A DNA stretch of 64,000 nt from Undaria pinnatifida. Lineage: Eukaryota > Sar > Phaeophyceae > Laminariales > Alariaceae. Positions 55,201 through 57,840 of this stretch are shown here, in pieces. The translations under genes were made by a program, and so were the position numbers. The notes beneath the pieces were generated by a model. It made no database searches. It had not been told where the DNA came from and saw only the letters and a program-made list of their open reading frames with translations. How positions within the stretch are numbered: position 1 is the first letter of the stretch; each line of letters opens with the position of its first letter. The stretch covers positions 18,403,476 through 18,467,475 of the forward strand of contig JABAKD010000025.1 in assembly GCA_012845835.1 (NCBI GenBank), given 5' to 3'.

Positions 55201-57840
55201 TGAAGAACTTATCGCGAGACACTACGTACCCATCGAAAAGATAACCATAGTATTTCCTTCCAAGGTACGTAACGTCAATGATTGGCATGTTTTTCGATCG
55301 ACACTATTACAATACTGCACGCTGTGGGACGACAGCCGAAATACCAACACTACGTACCCTGCGCCTGCGGGCGCGCCACTACATATTATTAGATGTACAC
55401 CAACACCCACTCAAAGCGCATTGCTAGAGATACGCTTTGACCACTGCACTCTGCAGTCAGCGCTGACTGCATATCATAGCTGCGTGGTTAGACTATTGGT
55501 GTATCTCTATTTTAATACTTAAAGCACAATCCGATATGTGAATCGTACAGCACGGCAATCCGATATGTAAACCCAGATCCGATATTTACGCGGAAACAAG
55601 AAATTCGAGAGCCGTTGTACTGAAGTTAGTGTAGAACGCATCTTTTCTCCAAAACGAAATATAGCCTGAGCGAAAACATTCTCTTGTTTGTTATTACGTA
55701 TCCTGTCCTGCTTTATTATAAAAATAAAAATACACTCCAGCTGTGAGATCGAAGATTTTGTCGAAAGTCATTTTTGCAAGCTGTGTGTGACACTCCGATC
55801 GCGCGTATTACGGGTTGTGTGTCCTCATTAAGGATATATTATAAGGCTTAGTTTGGGTAAGCTATTGGTTAACCTTTTGCAAGTGGTCAAACGGACTAAT
55901 ACCCTACTAATTCCCTAACAAATGGCGTCGTCGACAGACCATGTTTTTTTGGGTCGTGGGTTCAAGCCCCACGTCCACCATAGTAAACTTTTTCAGACTT
56001 TCCCCATGTCGAACTTGAAAAATACTCTCCCCGGTATGCCCAGGAAATGAAACGGCTTGGATATTGACAGGTCCGCCGTATATCCGGCCGACCTGCTATC
56101 CCGCCGTTTCAGGGGGGGAGAGTGTTATAAGGCTTAGTTTGGGCAAGCTATTGGTTAACCTTTGCAGGTGGTCAAACGGACTAATACCCCACTAATTCCT
56201 TAACAAATGGCGTCGTCGACAGACCATGGGTTTTTGGGTCGTGGGTTCGATCCCCACCATTCACAATAATAAACTTTTCAGATTTTCCCCATGTCGAACT
56301 TGAAAGAATACTCTCCCTGGTATTCCCAGGAAGTGAAACCGCTTGGATATTGACAGGTCAGCCCGTGTATCCGCCCGACCTGCTATCCCGCCGTTTCAGG
56401 GGGGGAGAGTATTATAAGGCTTAGTTCGGGTAAGCTATTGGAAGCTATTGGTTAACCTTTTGCAAGTAGTCAAACGGACTAATACCCCACTAGTTCCTTA
56501 ACAGATATAGGTCGGCGACTTCCCTTGCAACTACAGTGTAGCTATCAGGGTCAACAGGGTGATGTTAGTCTGTGCGCGGAAACTATAAAACCCGTTTTGA
56601 GGGGGACAAGATCTGACAGCTGTGGAAGGAAATGCATCAGTTTATTAAGTGAATCCTGTACGTCGAATAACTGGTGAGGGGAGGGCGGAGTTTTTAAGAA
56701 CGTGGGGGCCTGGGTTTGATCAAGAGGGAGCGGGAGGGGGGGGGTAGCTCAATCTGAGCGTGGAAACTATCAATCCTATTCTGTAAGTCGTACAACCAGT
56801 GAGGAGAGGGCGGAGCGTTCGAGGGAGTGGGGGTGTGTGGGTTGGGGGGAAAGGGGGGGGGGGGGCGAGGGGCGAAAGGGTTTTTTAAAAGCATCTCTAG
56901 GTCGCATAGATGTAGGGGTTTACTATACGCGTGGTGCTAGGTCTAGGCGATGGTGCGGGTGGTGGGGAAGGAAGGGGCGTTGAGGGGGGGGGGGGGGGGG
57001 GTGAATTGCAGCAGCGGCATGGATGGCTCTAGAAAGATAATGAGGTGATATCAAGTGCGTGGAAGTGTTTATTACTCTGGCAGATTTCGATGTTAGGTGG
57101 GGCGTTTGAGCAAGAGGGAGCGGGAAAAATATATATGTGCTGTATGTGCCACGCTGCGTTACCTTAATGTCCGCGGGTAAAGCGGCCACATACATACTGC
57201 AAATGACCTTAATTTGACTGAGAAGGTCGAACTTAACAGAGTTGCTGGATGAACGCTATTAATACTAGTAGCTCGAGACAGCAATCGAGATGACACCCCC
57301 ACTGTCCGTTCCAGGGTATAGAACACCATTATTACGCACACCATCGTTCTGGTATGTTCTGTATGTGCCGGGGTTTTTTGTTATTATTACCTTCAGGTTG
57401 GCAGGGAAAGCGATCACATGCTGCAACTGGCCGCGACCGCCAGCCATGCCGCCGCCTTCCCCGAGGAGTGCCCTCGCTTCCTCGTGGATAGCATGAAATA
57501 CGAAACAAGACGATCCGTGCTCACGAGAATGGTGAACAGTGCGCACAGCGTCAACCCCAAACATCCGTTGCAGTCGAATGCGCGCGTGTCTTCCCTCAGC
57601 ATAGTCTGCGCAGCCCACAAAGGGCGCCGCGGTAGTTGAAGATATTCGCAACGTCTGCCACTTGACCGCGAATTTGAAAGCGTAGTCGTCGTTGTCGAAG
57701 TCCGCATGGGAGTTAGCGCCGAGCACGATGTTGAAGAGATCCAGAGGGAAAGATCGAACCAGTAAGCAGGTCCTGCTGCTCCAGCAGAGCGAGGATAAGG
57801 CGAAGGTAGCTATGCGATAACGCAACCGCATCATCATCAT
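2944..57840 (-). CDS. 29-exon gene: secreted KP-43-like subtilisin (S8) protease with five C-terminal LNR/Notch repeats
   Basis: The model was assembled by hand from 29 exons. All introns are GT..AG, all phases agree and the total is 4,824 nt (1,607 residues plus stop). Order: putative signal peptide and propeptide (residues 1 to about 510), catalytic domain (about 510-900), beta-sandwich (about 901-1075), Thr/Pro linker, then LNR repeats with Cys-rich spacers. Visible catalytic residues are Asp540 (VVDTG), His592 (GHGTHVA), oxyanion Asn722 (HSNSWG) and Ser846 (GTSMSTP). The downstream motifs TLVWMDPP, HDLDLVV and SLIISGG are typical of the KP-43-like subtilase group. LNR modules in animal proteins bind calcium and occur in regulatory regions (Notch) or in proteases (pappalysins); here they may control activity or substrate binding. 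No membrane segment is seen, so the product is probably extracellular or wall-associated. Introns average about 1.8 kb. The exon 3/4 junction is the least certain splice. Family assignment is confident; the physiological substrate is unknown. Confidence 0.88.
3180..3320. repeat. Copy of exon 29 acceptor region in intron 28
   Basis: The stretch from AGTCTCTGGGAAGCCCCCGT onward parallels the exon 29 edge and its upstream intron at 3,031-3,160, including the shared ATAGCGGGGGAGAG block. It keeps a CCCAG|AGACTG acceptor-like junction. Confidence 0.55.
3796..3905 (-). CDS. Exon 28: LNR repeat 5, first half
   Basis: The acceptor is AATAACAG|AGAGCT and the donor GGAGG|GTGAGA. It encodes RALCDSCDMS then LVGNGGCQTWLNNEGCLWDG. 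The first loop is short and reads GNGGC instead of GDG-x-C, so calcium ligands may differ from LNR 1-4. Phase 0 in, phase 2 out. Confidence 0.85.
3920..4260. repeat. Degenerate ~30-bp minisatellite in intron 27
   Basis: About ten units of the type AAACAGAAACAAGGGTTCAA with many substitutions. No coding signal is seen and no relation to exon 28 was found. Confidence 0.6.
5335..5605. repeat. Tandem copies of exon 27 donor junction
   Basis: Three units with a recognisable donor (near 5,356, 5,450 and 5,514) and two partial units repeat the end of exon 27 plus the start of its intron. The shared gene-strand core is ACCTAACCAG|GTGAGA. Spacing is about 65-90 bp. Confidence 0.75.
5608..5750 (-). 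CDS. Exon 27: Cys-rich spacer
   Basis: The acceptor is TTTTTTGCAG|ACGATT and the donor AACCAG|GTGAGA. It encodes FECFDCAGQ and VLCLDPTSPDYAC, the same spacer motif as exon 25, then a basic tail ending PNQ. The donor part is repeated downstream in a 65-bp tandem array, so some of the last ten residues may derive from that repeat. Confidence 0.85.
5945..7345 (-). mobile_element. 5'-truncated non-LTR (LINE) retrotransposon remnant
   Basis: On the minus strand, 7,344 to 7,093 encodes the end of a reverse transcriptase (DTKIKLCILMNVIVPKLEY, AAKKILG). After frame changes, 7,123-6,626 encodes a charged region and 6,650-6,300 the C-terminal zinc finger (CPCGTT...H...GEY, last Cys lost) and tail. At least three frame breaks make it dead. 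The tail segment is present three times in tandem (about 5,940, 6,110 and 6,290). It lies inside intron 26. Confidence 0.8.
7490..7700. repeat. Interspersed repeat, copy 1
   Basis: This segment (AAACCGACGAGCATAAAAAA, ACGACCTCTTACGATTTGAG) is similar to 30,150-30,345 in the same orientation and partly to 63,805-63,880. The termini are not defined. Confidence 0.5.
8500..9060. repeat. MITE-like interspersed repeat abutting exon 26
   Basis: Blocks such as GATTCTACGATAGCCCCCC, GACGTCGGGGTG and TGAAACCGGCGATTTCTTTA recur near 18,930-19,140, 26,640-26,960 and 32,000-32,215. This copy ends within about 30 bp of the exon 26 donor and is interrupted by the exon 26-like block at 8,650-8,765. Confidence 0.55.
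8650..8765. repeat. Copy of exon 26 donor half in intron 26
   Basis: It parallels 9,075-9,190: an ACCTGCATCGTC block, then GACGAAATGAACGCGGT and AGCCGTGGGA-type units. On the gene strand it keeps CGATGCAG|GTAAGC where the used donor is CGATGAAG|GTATGC. Confidence 0.7.
9083..9334 (-). CDS. Exon 26: end of LNR 4 and mucin-like linker
   Basis: The acceptor GTGCAG|GGGACT lies below a C-rich tract of about 100 nt; the donor is GAAG|GTATGC. It encodes GDCCQNTC, closing LNR 4, then a Ser/Thr/Pro/Ala-rich linker (for example APTARPAAPTAPPTA) that is probably O-glycosylated, and ends PACDDE. Phase 1 in and out. Confidence 0.86.
9375..9480. repeat. G-rich tract (C-rich on gene strand) before exon 26
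   Basis: About 100 nt of G runs, including one uninterrupted run near 9,410, lie immediately upstream of the exon 26 acceptor. On the transcribed strand this is a long C-rich pyrimidine tract; the other strand could form G-quadruplexes. Confidence 0.7.
9660..11275. repeat. 'AACTCCAAGATAAA' minisatellite with embedded LNR-exon copies
   Basis: Dozens of imperfect 13-15 bp units fill intron 25. Within it, LNR-like blocks at about 9,775-9,840, 10,615-10,690, 10,800-10,880 and 11,040-11,115 copy the LNR 4 end of exon 25 with its donor (GATGCCG|GTACGC). All are damaged: two contain stop codons, one lacks part of the GDG motif, one has lost a Glu/Gly position. Confidence 0.8.
11278..11506 (-). CDS. 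Exon 25: Cys-rich spacer and LNR repeat 4
   Basis: The acceptor is CTTGACAG|TGTAAG and the donor GACGCCG|GTACGC. It starts CKEERWTC, carries AYVCLDPASSSYLC and a CETC pair, then IGDGICDIDMNVEGCLWDAG. The spacer and LNR 4 are uninterrupted here, whereas other LNRs are split by introns. Four degenerate LNR copies follow in the intron. Confidence 0.89.
11640..12080. repeat. Tandem TACCCGGGTATA-type repeats
   Basis: Units of the type GGTACCCGGGTATATACCCT recur here and again at 12,975-13,330. The same GC/AT alternating word suggests one family expanded twice in intron 24. No coding content. Confidence 0.65.
12655..12975. repeat. Tandem copies of exon 24 donor junction
   Basis: Repeats of CCTCACCGTATCTATGCAAC and shorter forms copy the gene-strand junction GATACG|GTGAGG at the end of exon 24. 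The unit at 12,935-12,975 is longest and still encodes ECFFDGGDCCVDT. Confidence 0.72.
13362..13482 (-). CDS. Exon 24: LNR repeat 3
   Basis: The acceptor is ATGCAG|GGAGTG and the donor ATACG|GTGGGT. It encodes RECPAF and FIGDGFCDSFVAFNSPECFF then DGGDCCIDT; the final Cys comes from exon 25. Compared with LNR 2 the first loop is one residue longer. Degenerate copies lie on both sides. Confidence 0.9.
13675..13775. repeat. Decayed copy of LNR 3 exon in intron 23
   Basis: On the minus strand it reads GFIGDGFCDSFVDFDSPER, close to exon 24, but the Cys after PE is replaced by Arg and the FDGGDCC part is missing. It is a pseudo-exon. Confidence 0.75.
14420..14545. repeat. Interspersed repeat shared with 20,225-20,335
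   Basis: Both copies contain GACCGCAAAGGAACAG, GTCACTCGCGC-like and CCCCCTGCC blocks in the same order. A partial third copy is near 26,205. Confidence 0.55.
14589..14787 (-). CDS. Exon 23: LNR repeat 2 and spacer
   Basis: The acceptor is TTAATAG|GTGACG and the donor TGCAG|GTAAAT. It encodes DGICDDWSNVASCAFDGGDC and CQDTC, then a Cys-rich spacer (TCFDPWSNTSFC). All six LNR cysteines and the calcium-binding Asp/Asn positions are present. Phase 1 in, phase 2 out. Confidence 0.91.
14945..14988. repeat. 10-bp microsatellite (CTGAGCGATC)n
   Basis: About five units. The same 10-mer recurs at 16,335-16,435 (about ten units) and inverted at 49,725-49,755, always next to a GGTAGGGGTTGC-type block, so it is an internal part of one dispersed element. 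Confidence 0.75.
15430..15880. repeat. Direct duplication, unit about 260 bp
   Basis: The stretch with GTAACGGGGAACACATT, GTTCAGTTTCGTCACCTGG and GTCTGATTGG blocks occurs twice in tandem (about 15,365 and 15,625). No coding content; intron 22. Confidence 0.7.
16740..17290. repeat. Three tandem copies of exon 22 donor half
   Basis: Copies near 16,755, 16,975 and 17,155 (period about 200 bp) repeat the last part of exon 22 (gene strand ...CACGTGTGCGAGAA...GACTTCTT) and the start of its intron. Their donor positions are decayed to differing degrees. Confidence 0.82.
17364..17617 (-). CDS. Exon 22: end of LNR 1, Cys-rich spacer, start of LNR 2
   Basis: The acceptor is CTCTCAG|CGATTG and the donor ATAG|GTAACG. 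It opens with DCCADTC (end of LNR 1), then a spacer with TCGVSGYVCEDSAS and a CENC pair, and ends FFYTIG with the Gly codon of LNR 2 split by the intron. The spacer pattern recurs in exons 23, 25, 27 and 29. Confidence 0.9.
17960..18810. repeat. Degenerate ~60-70 bp minisatellite
   Basis: About a dozen units share GGTTCAACCATTGAC, GAGGATTGGGTCCAAC and GCGATGCCACTGG. It occupies most of intron 21; no relation to exon sequence was found. Confidence 0.75.
19194..19288 (-). CDS. Exon 21: LNR repeat 1, first half
   Basis: The acceptor is CAAACAG|GCCAAC and the donor GGAGG|GTGAGA (phase 2). It encodes WIGDGWCDASMNNQECYFDG, the canonical LNR pattern (GDG-x-C-D, N-x-x-E/x-C, F-D-G-G). The following D-C-C is supplied by exon 22 after the split Gly codon. 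Confidence 0.91.
19400..19915. repeat. 12-bp minisatellite (GTTATGATGATG)n
   Basis: More than forty units of TGTTATGATGGTG/TGATG run without interruption over about 515 bp in intron 20. A short inverted relative is at 26,390-26,455. Confidence 0.9.
20630..20770. repeat. 10-bp minisatellite (GCGTGTTATA)n
   Basis: About fourteen units with small changes. Non-coding, intron 20. Confidence 0.85.
20850..22575. repeat. Interleaved duplications A-B-B'-C-A'-C'
   Basis: Block A (20,850-21,180) recurs at 22,095-22,400; B (21,180-21,430) at 21,655-21,910; C (21,920-22,090) at 22,400-22,575. B contains GGTGGCGGACACAGAGTGCC. Identity by eye is high. It may be a nested transposon insertion or successive segmental duplications. 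Confidence 0.75.
22995..23165 (-). CDS. Exon 20: last beta-strand and Thr/Pro linker
   Basis: The acceptor is GTACAG|GCGTAC, preceded by an unusually C-rich tract; the donor is TTTG|GTAAGC. It starts AYSLIISGG, the closing strand of the beta-sandwich, followed by a Thr/Ser/Pro linker (TPTPTSSPTDAP) likely to be glycosylated. It links the protease to the LNR region. Confidence 0.86.
23275..23375. repeat. Copy of exon 20 acceptor half in intron 19
   Basis: It parallels 23,085-23,170: GATCAATGACTCGTCGAAT...GCCAGAGATTGTCAAGGAGT. The gene-strand acceptor reads GAG|GCGTAC instead of CAG|GCGTAC. Confidence 0.75.
23784..23941 (-). CDS. Exon 19: beta-sandwich continued
   Basis: The acceptor is CAACAG|GGGACC and the donor CAGCAG|GTAAGG. 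It encodes DPPMYANGESECCDAVNNAE, then REYTVQVIANEL. The N-N-x-E and Y-T-V-x-V motifs match the last strands of KP-43-like beta-sandwiches. Its acceptor half is repeated four times upstream. Confidence 0.9.
24040..25530. repeat. Four dispersed copies of exon 19 acceptor half
   Basis: Copies near 24,060-24,110, 25,080-25,160, 25,260-25,345 and 25,450-25,515 repeat the acceptor and first about 17 codons of exon 19. Two still encode DPPMYSNGQSDCLDAV and DPPIYSNSQTECCDT on the minus strand. LINE and other repeat fragments lie between them. Confidence 0.78.
24385..25060 (-). mobile_element. LINE 3'-end fragment
   Basis: It is homologous to the element at 5,945-7,345 from the tail to just before the zinc finger. 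This copy keeps the finger cysteines (CPCGTT, HTVGEC). It is truncated at both ends and frame-broken. A tail-only piece lies at 23,375-23,520. Confidence 0.75.
25575..25800. repeat. Dispersed repeat 'CATGGCCGTAGTCGTATGAC'
   Basis: Full or partial copies occur at 7,860-8,040, 20,380-20,615, 24,190-24,365, 31,040-31,140, 34,265-34,320, 43,355-43,400, 49,095-49,195 and 52,850-53,095 in both orientations. The end word resembles the LINE tail (ATGACCATAGACC), so it may be a non-autonomous relative. Confidence 0.65.
25920..26135. repeat. MITE-like 'TATATAAGGCGGT' element
   Basis: Inverted words TATATAAGGCGGT and GGCCGCCCTATTCG recur at 59,250-59,440 and 60,520-60,690. The latter has ends matching CAGTAGGGGGGCCT in inverted orientation. 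Confidence 0.5.
27330..27420. mobile_element. Truncated hAT-like MITE end
   Basis: It starts CAGGGCTTTTTTCACGGGTC and continues with GACCCGACCCG words, like the complete elements at 41,046 and 49,976. A second internal fragment lies at 27,725-27,830. Confidence 0.55.
27840..27970. repeat. Copy of exon 18 donor half in intron 18
   Basis: On the gene strand 27,960-27,905 parallels the end of exon 18: ATCTCGTCGTCTTTGCTTCC aligns with its DLDLVVLSSN codons. The donor position is lost. Confidence 0.65.
28038..28155 (-). CDS. Exon 18: beta-sandwich, TLVW motif
   Basis: The acceptor is ATATCAG|GTAGCC and the donor AACG|GTGAGG. It encodes ELKATLVWMDPP and HDLDLVVLSSN, the two hallmark strands of the KP-43 C-terminal domain. 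It leaves in phase 1. A short interspersed repeat with an (AAC)n tail lies just upstream of the acceptor. Confidence 0.9.
28190..28345. repeat. Retroposon-like repeat with (AAC)n tail
   Basis: The body (CCTGGGGTATTC, CTCCAGCGTGACT, GGGCTTG) followed by about ten AAC units matches 38,330-38,465, which has the same body and tail. A fixed 3' tandem tail is a feature of SINE-like retroposons. Confidence 0.65.
28522..28701 (-). CDS. Exon 17: start of KP-43-type beta-sandwich
   Basis: This 180-nt exon (GAACAG|GCGGTG to GACG|GTAAGT) begins AVLVHGA, continuing the helix of exon 16, then GIRGFGRVLLEG and the strands of a C-terminal beta-sandwich ending NYVVTV at the junction. No Cys is present. Confidence 0.9.
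29110..29485. repeat. Imperfect (ATC)n trinucleotide array
   Basis: About 375 bp of CAT/ATC units with ACC and GTC variants. It is open in several frames on both strands (His-, Ser- or Ile-rich one way, Asp- or Met-rich the other), which is expected of such repeats and is not taken as coding. Confidence 0.9.
30491..30592 (-). CDS. Exon 16: end of catalytic domain
   Basis: The acceptor is GTCAG|TGGTAC and the donor TTAAG|GTAGGT, both phase 0. It encodes WYTADVTARG, two Cys, and NFDPSGALLK, the P-S-G-A-L-(V/L)-K motif that starts the last helix of KP-43-like catalytic domains. Confidence 0.9.
31492..31559 (-). CDS. Exon 15: catalytic serine (S846)
   Basis: The shortest exon (68 nt) starts TGACAG|GAACAAGC, completing the Gly of GTSMSTPIVAGA. 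Ser846 is the nucleophile. The second residue after Met is Ser rather than the commoner Ala, a tolerated variant. It ends CAAGGG|GTGAGC in phase 0. Confidence 0.92.
32841..32925 (-). CDS. Exon 14: VVAPG segment
   Basis: The acceptor is GTCAG|GTTGTG and the donor GAGATG|GTGAGC. It encodes VVAPGDMVISARS, the near-invariant continuation of KPD in subtilases, and a Cys-containing loop (EQTCQLD). Phase 0 in, phase 1 out, so the following Gly codon is split. Confidence 0.9.
33859..34190 (-). CDS. Exon 13: oxyanion-hole Asn (N722) and S8 core
   Basis: This is the longest catalytic exon (332 nt): CCACGCAG|CGCGAG to GGAT|GTGAGC. It contains AAIHSNSWGYYGC, whose Asn after Ser (about residue 722) stabilises the oxyanion, then HLLVFAAGNKG, a calcium/structural strand, and GFSGRGPLADGRIKPD, the segment just before the serine loop. 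It is one of the clearest protease signatures in the window. Confidence 0.95.
34290..35185. repeat. Five tandem copies of exon 13 acceptor half
   Basis: Copies near 34,325-34,400, 34,570-34,635, 34,745-34,810, 34,950-35,010 and 35,105-35,175 repeat the acceptor and first about 18 codons of exon 13. Several still encode forms of REVW...STGAAIHSNS on the minus strand. The spacing is about 170-230 bp. Confidence 0.85.
36258..36340 (-). CDS. Exon 12: core beta-strand of S8 domain
   Basis: This 83-nt exon begins TTGCTAG|CGTTGC, completing a Gly codon, and ends AGATG|GTGAGT. It encodes VARGAKIAFFDV, the strand that in subtilases follows G-V-A, then an acidic loop. Five diverged copies of its acceptor half sit upstream. 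Confidence 0.9.
36390..37130. repeat. Five tandem copies of exon 12 acceptor half
   Basis: Copies near 36,405, 36,520, 36,850, 36,950 and 37,050 repeat the gene-strand GCGTTGC...GCCAAGATAG block with part of intron 11 (GACCATGTTCGCGAAA). The acceptor AG is changed in most. Confidence 0.8.
37231..37345 (-). CDS. Exon 11: Cys-rich insert continued
   Basis: The acceptor TTTCAG|AGTGGG is preceded by a pyrimidine-rich tract; the donor is GGCGG|GTAAGT. Phase 1 in, phase 2 out. Four Cys lie in motifs LYCEDLSCDGG and SLTCLKGG. Such inserts between the His and Asn motifs of KP-43-like enzymes may be disulfide-bonded; that role is inferred. Confidence 0.87.
37945..38130. repeat. Pyrimidine-rich tract (TTTCTT)n
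   Basis: About 185 bp of T/C with very few purines on the plus strand, so purine-rich on the gene strand. Intron 10. Confidence 0.85.
38470..41040. other. Central part of intron 10, no exon seen
   Basis: This part of the second-largest intron (3,982 bp in all) holds dispersed repeat copies near 40,340 and 40,985 and a CT-rich stretch at 39,540-39,610. The flanking exons join in phase without it. Confidence 0.6.
41046..41256. mobile_element. hAT-like MITE with CAGGGCTTTTC terminal inverted repeats
   Basis: It begins CAGGGCTTTTCACGGG and ends GCGAAAAGCCCTG, enclosing GGGTCGGGTC words. Flanking 8-mers GTAATATT and GCAATAAT match at six positions. hAT elements have C/T-A-x-x-G ends and 8-bp target duplications. 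A related damaged copy ends at 41,898. Confidence 0.7.
41328..41397 (-). CDS. Exon 10: Cys-rich insert of catalytic domain
   Basis: This 70-nt exon (ACGCAG|GGCGAA to CTCGG|GTGAGC) joins exon 9 in phase 0 and leaves in phase 1. It encodes GEQVDCFGVCADAED and a short helix. It is supported by splice phase, by the Cys pattern shared with exons 9 and 11, and by a diverged upstream copy that keeps the same acceptor. Confidence 0.84.
41575..41645. repeat. Copy of exon 10 acceptor side in intron 9
   Basis: The gene strand reads TACGCAG|GGCGAGCAGATGG and still encodes GEQMDCFGVYEDAD, against GEQVDCFGVCADAED in exon 10. It lacks a donor at the matching place. Confidence 0.78.
43430..43870. repeat. 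Three tandem copies of exon 9 donor side
   Basis: Copies near 43,450, 43,695 and 43,790 repeat the WQPSDCPE end of exon 9 and GAG|GTGC(G/A)-type donors. The copies are about 90-240 bp apart and contain stop codons. Confidence 0.8.
43883..44008 (-). CDS. Exon 9: catalytic histidine (H592)
   Basis: The acceptor is ACACAG|GTTGTC and the donor CCCGAG|GTGCGT, both phase 0. It encodes VVQYVEY followed by GEPGHGTHVASSIAG; the first His of this motif (about residue 592) is the triad His. The end (WQPSDCPE) begins a Cys-rich insert between the His and Asn segments. Confidence 0.93.
44085..44600. repeat. Dispersed repeat 'GCACATTGTCGGATGGCAA', cluster
   Basis: Two or more copies lie here; others are near 14,205, 22,035, 29,945, 32,500, 40,340, 40,985, 46,265, 46,385, 49,880, 50,590, 50,985 and 53,985, in both orientations. 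The other end is marked by GGGAATGTTTATGAGT-like sequence. It is probably a short MITE family. Confidence 0.6.
45465..46054. repeat. Minisatellite built from the exon 8 donor junction
   Basis: About sixteen units of CGTACCTTTCGGCGGTCCAA type, 25-45 bp apart, end in the true exon 8 edge at 46,055. On the gene strand each unit is a GCCGAAAG|GTACGATC-like donor. One unit at 45,705-45,790 also carries a longer piece of exon 8. Confidence 0.85.
46055..46162 (-). CDS. Exon 8: catalytic aspartate (D540)
   Basis: The acceptor is CATCAG|GTAGTG. The exon opens with VVDTGLD, where Asp540 is the catalytic Asp of the S8 triad, then runs to DLARRK at AAG|GTACGA. Residues 538-573 also hold a single Cys (ELSCFF). 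The donor end is the first unit of a 600-bp minisatellite made of diverged copies of this same junction. Confidence 0.92.
46186..46264. repeat. (GTT)n microsatellite
   Basis: About 25 GTT units lie 25 bp upstream of the exon 8 acceptor on the gene strand (there AAC), in the unusually short intron 7. Confidence 0.9.
46470..46556 (-). CDS. Exon 7: entry into the S8 catalytic domain
   Basis: This 87-nt exon starts AAAAG|GTGGCC and ends TTCAG|GTGAAT, both phase 0. It encodes the strand leading to the catalytic Asp, with the motif GLDGSGEVVQ directly before the splice. This G.G..V.V pattern before D-T-G is standard for subtilases. Confidence 0.88.
46760..47640. repeat. ~154-bp tandem repeat, six units
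   Basis: Units beginning GTGACGTCACGCTTCTGACA recur near 46,810, 46,965, 47,118, 47,270, 47,425 and 47,578. The fixed ACGTCAC word is CRE-like but is more simply part of the repeat. Intron 6. Confidence 0.85.
48165..48267. repeat. Tandem copies of exon 6 donor junction
   Basis: Four units of CATACCGCATTGTAAGAGGT (22-24 bp) precede the true donor. On the gene strand each is ACAATGCG|GTATGTAC or a variant. Confidence 0.85.
48268..48437 (-). CDS. Exon 6: end of propeptide
   Basis: The acceptor CACCAG|GCATCG restores a Gly codon with exon 5, and the exon ends AATGCG|GTATGT in phase 0. The product (residues 452-508) includes an acidic stretch (EESDEKSTETEDW) followed by a segment (VFASTHQVLRISPLP) that resembles the last beta-strand of subtilase prodomains before the mature enzyme. 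The donor is the end unit of a 22-24 bp minisatellite. Confidence 0.82.
48690..49075 (-). mobile_element. LINE 3'-tail fragment
   Basis: It matches the tail and finger-proximal part of the elements at 5,945 and 24,385. A tail-only piece lies at 48,490-48,555. Located in intron 5. Confidence 0.7.
49243..49426 (-). CDS. Exon 5: prodomain, Gly/Ala-rich then conserved segment
   Basis: The acceptor is CGTCAG|GTGGGA (phase 0) and the donor ACAG|GTGATA (phase 1). Residues about 391-451 start VGAGGAGASA and end with SDFISVTG. No catalytic residue lies here. The exon is inside one uninterrupted frame of the region and joins exon 6 by a split Gly codon. Confidence 0.8.
49976..50162. mobile_element. 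hAT-like MITE with 8-bp target-site duplication
   Basis: It begins CAGGGCTTTTCACTGGTC and ends AGAAGCCCTG, flanked by CTAATTTC and TTAATTTC (seven of eight identical). Inside are GGGTCGGGTC and GACCCGACCC words. It carries no coding sequence. Confidence 0.75.
51244..51606 (-). CDS. Exon 4: prodomain core
   Basis: This is the longest exon after the first (363 nt, 121 codons), ending CAG|GTACAC. It carries a helical, charged region with motifs such as DELVETWKDSW and HTELHRLNIW, then SDPDANFQ at the junction. The start was chosen at CGAAG|GGGTTT for phase; CTCGAG|CCCCG eight bases upstream is the alternative. It is likely the folded part of the prodomain. Confidence 0.74.
52175..52260 (-). repeat. 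tRNA-like sequence (SINE head or tRNA pseudogene)
   Basis: On the minus strand a Pol III A box (TAGCTCAGTGGTTA) and B box (GGGGTTCAAATCCC) are spaced as in tRNA. The acceptor stem does not pair well. A second A-box-like word faces it at 52,295-52,320 and a weaker one is at 55,470-55,500. I prefer a tRNA-derived repeat. Confidence 0.45.
52420..52545 (+). mobile_element. LINE tail fragment, opposite orientation
   Basis: The sequence AATGAGCGCCCAAACGTTGG through GACTAAGGCAAGC is the reverse complement of the LINE tail found at 6,290 and 48,700. This is the only copy of that orientation noted. Confidence 0.7.
53138..53345 (-). CDS. Exon 3: propeptide, Lys/Ser-rich
   Basis: The acceptor TGAACAG|GAATAT completes an Arg codon with exon 2. 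The product (about residues 200-269) is Lys/Ser/Ala-rich and contains a basic run (KASNKAKAKD). The donor is either AGT|GTGAGC (phase 0, chosen) or A|GTGTGA two bases earlier (phase 1); these pair with two different acceptors of exon 4, so this junction is ambiguous. Confidence 0.65.
53346..54835. other. Intron 2, mostly unremarkable
   Basis: Apart from one dispersed repeat copy near 53,985, I see no exon, repeat array or RNA gene here. Confidence 0.6.
54836..54984 (-). CDS. Exon 2: propeptide
   Basis: The acceptor is TTTCAG|ATAGCG and the donor TTAAG|GTACCC. It enters in phase 0 and leaves in phase 2. The encoded residues (about 151-199) begin IAPNVLDF and continue with a polar, Arg/Ser/Asn-rich stretch without Cys. 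No known domain is recognised; the placement rests on splice phase and on its position. Confidence 0.72.
55840..56515. repeat. ~287-bp tandem repeat with tRNA T-arm-like block
   Basis: Two full units (55,840 and 56,128) and a partial third (56,415) start TTATAAGGCTTAGTTTGGG. Each full unit holds GGGTCGTGGGTTCAAGCCCC or its variant (GGTTCGATCCC), a perfect T-arm. In the first it is followed by ACGTCCACCA. Intron 1. Confidence 0.75.
56680..57000. repeat. G-rich region in intron 1
   Basis: Several G runs of 8-18 (near 56,740, 56,850 and 56,985) are embedded in repeated GGGAGGGCGGAG words. No exon-like sequence is seen. Confidence 0.6.
57140..57200. repeat. Copy of exon 1 donor junction in intron 1
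   Basis: On the gene strand it encodes VAALPADIK|GTAACG, parallel to VIAFPANLK|GTAATA of exon 1. The flanks (GTTCTGTATGTGCC-like) also match. Confidence 0.75.
57391..57840 (-). CDS. Exon 1: start codon, signal peptide, N-terminal prodomain
   Basis: This 450-nt exon (150 codons) ends at AAG|GTAATA. Translation is placed at the first of four consecutive in-frame ATG codons. Residues 5-30 hold basic residues followed by a hydrophobic stretch (IATFALSSLCW), consistent with a signal peptide. The remainder is a soluble segment that I read as the protease propeptide, because it feeds in phase into exon 2. An upstream in-frame extension to 57,858 exists but adds no better start. Confidence 0.75.
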
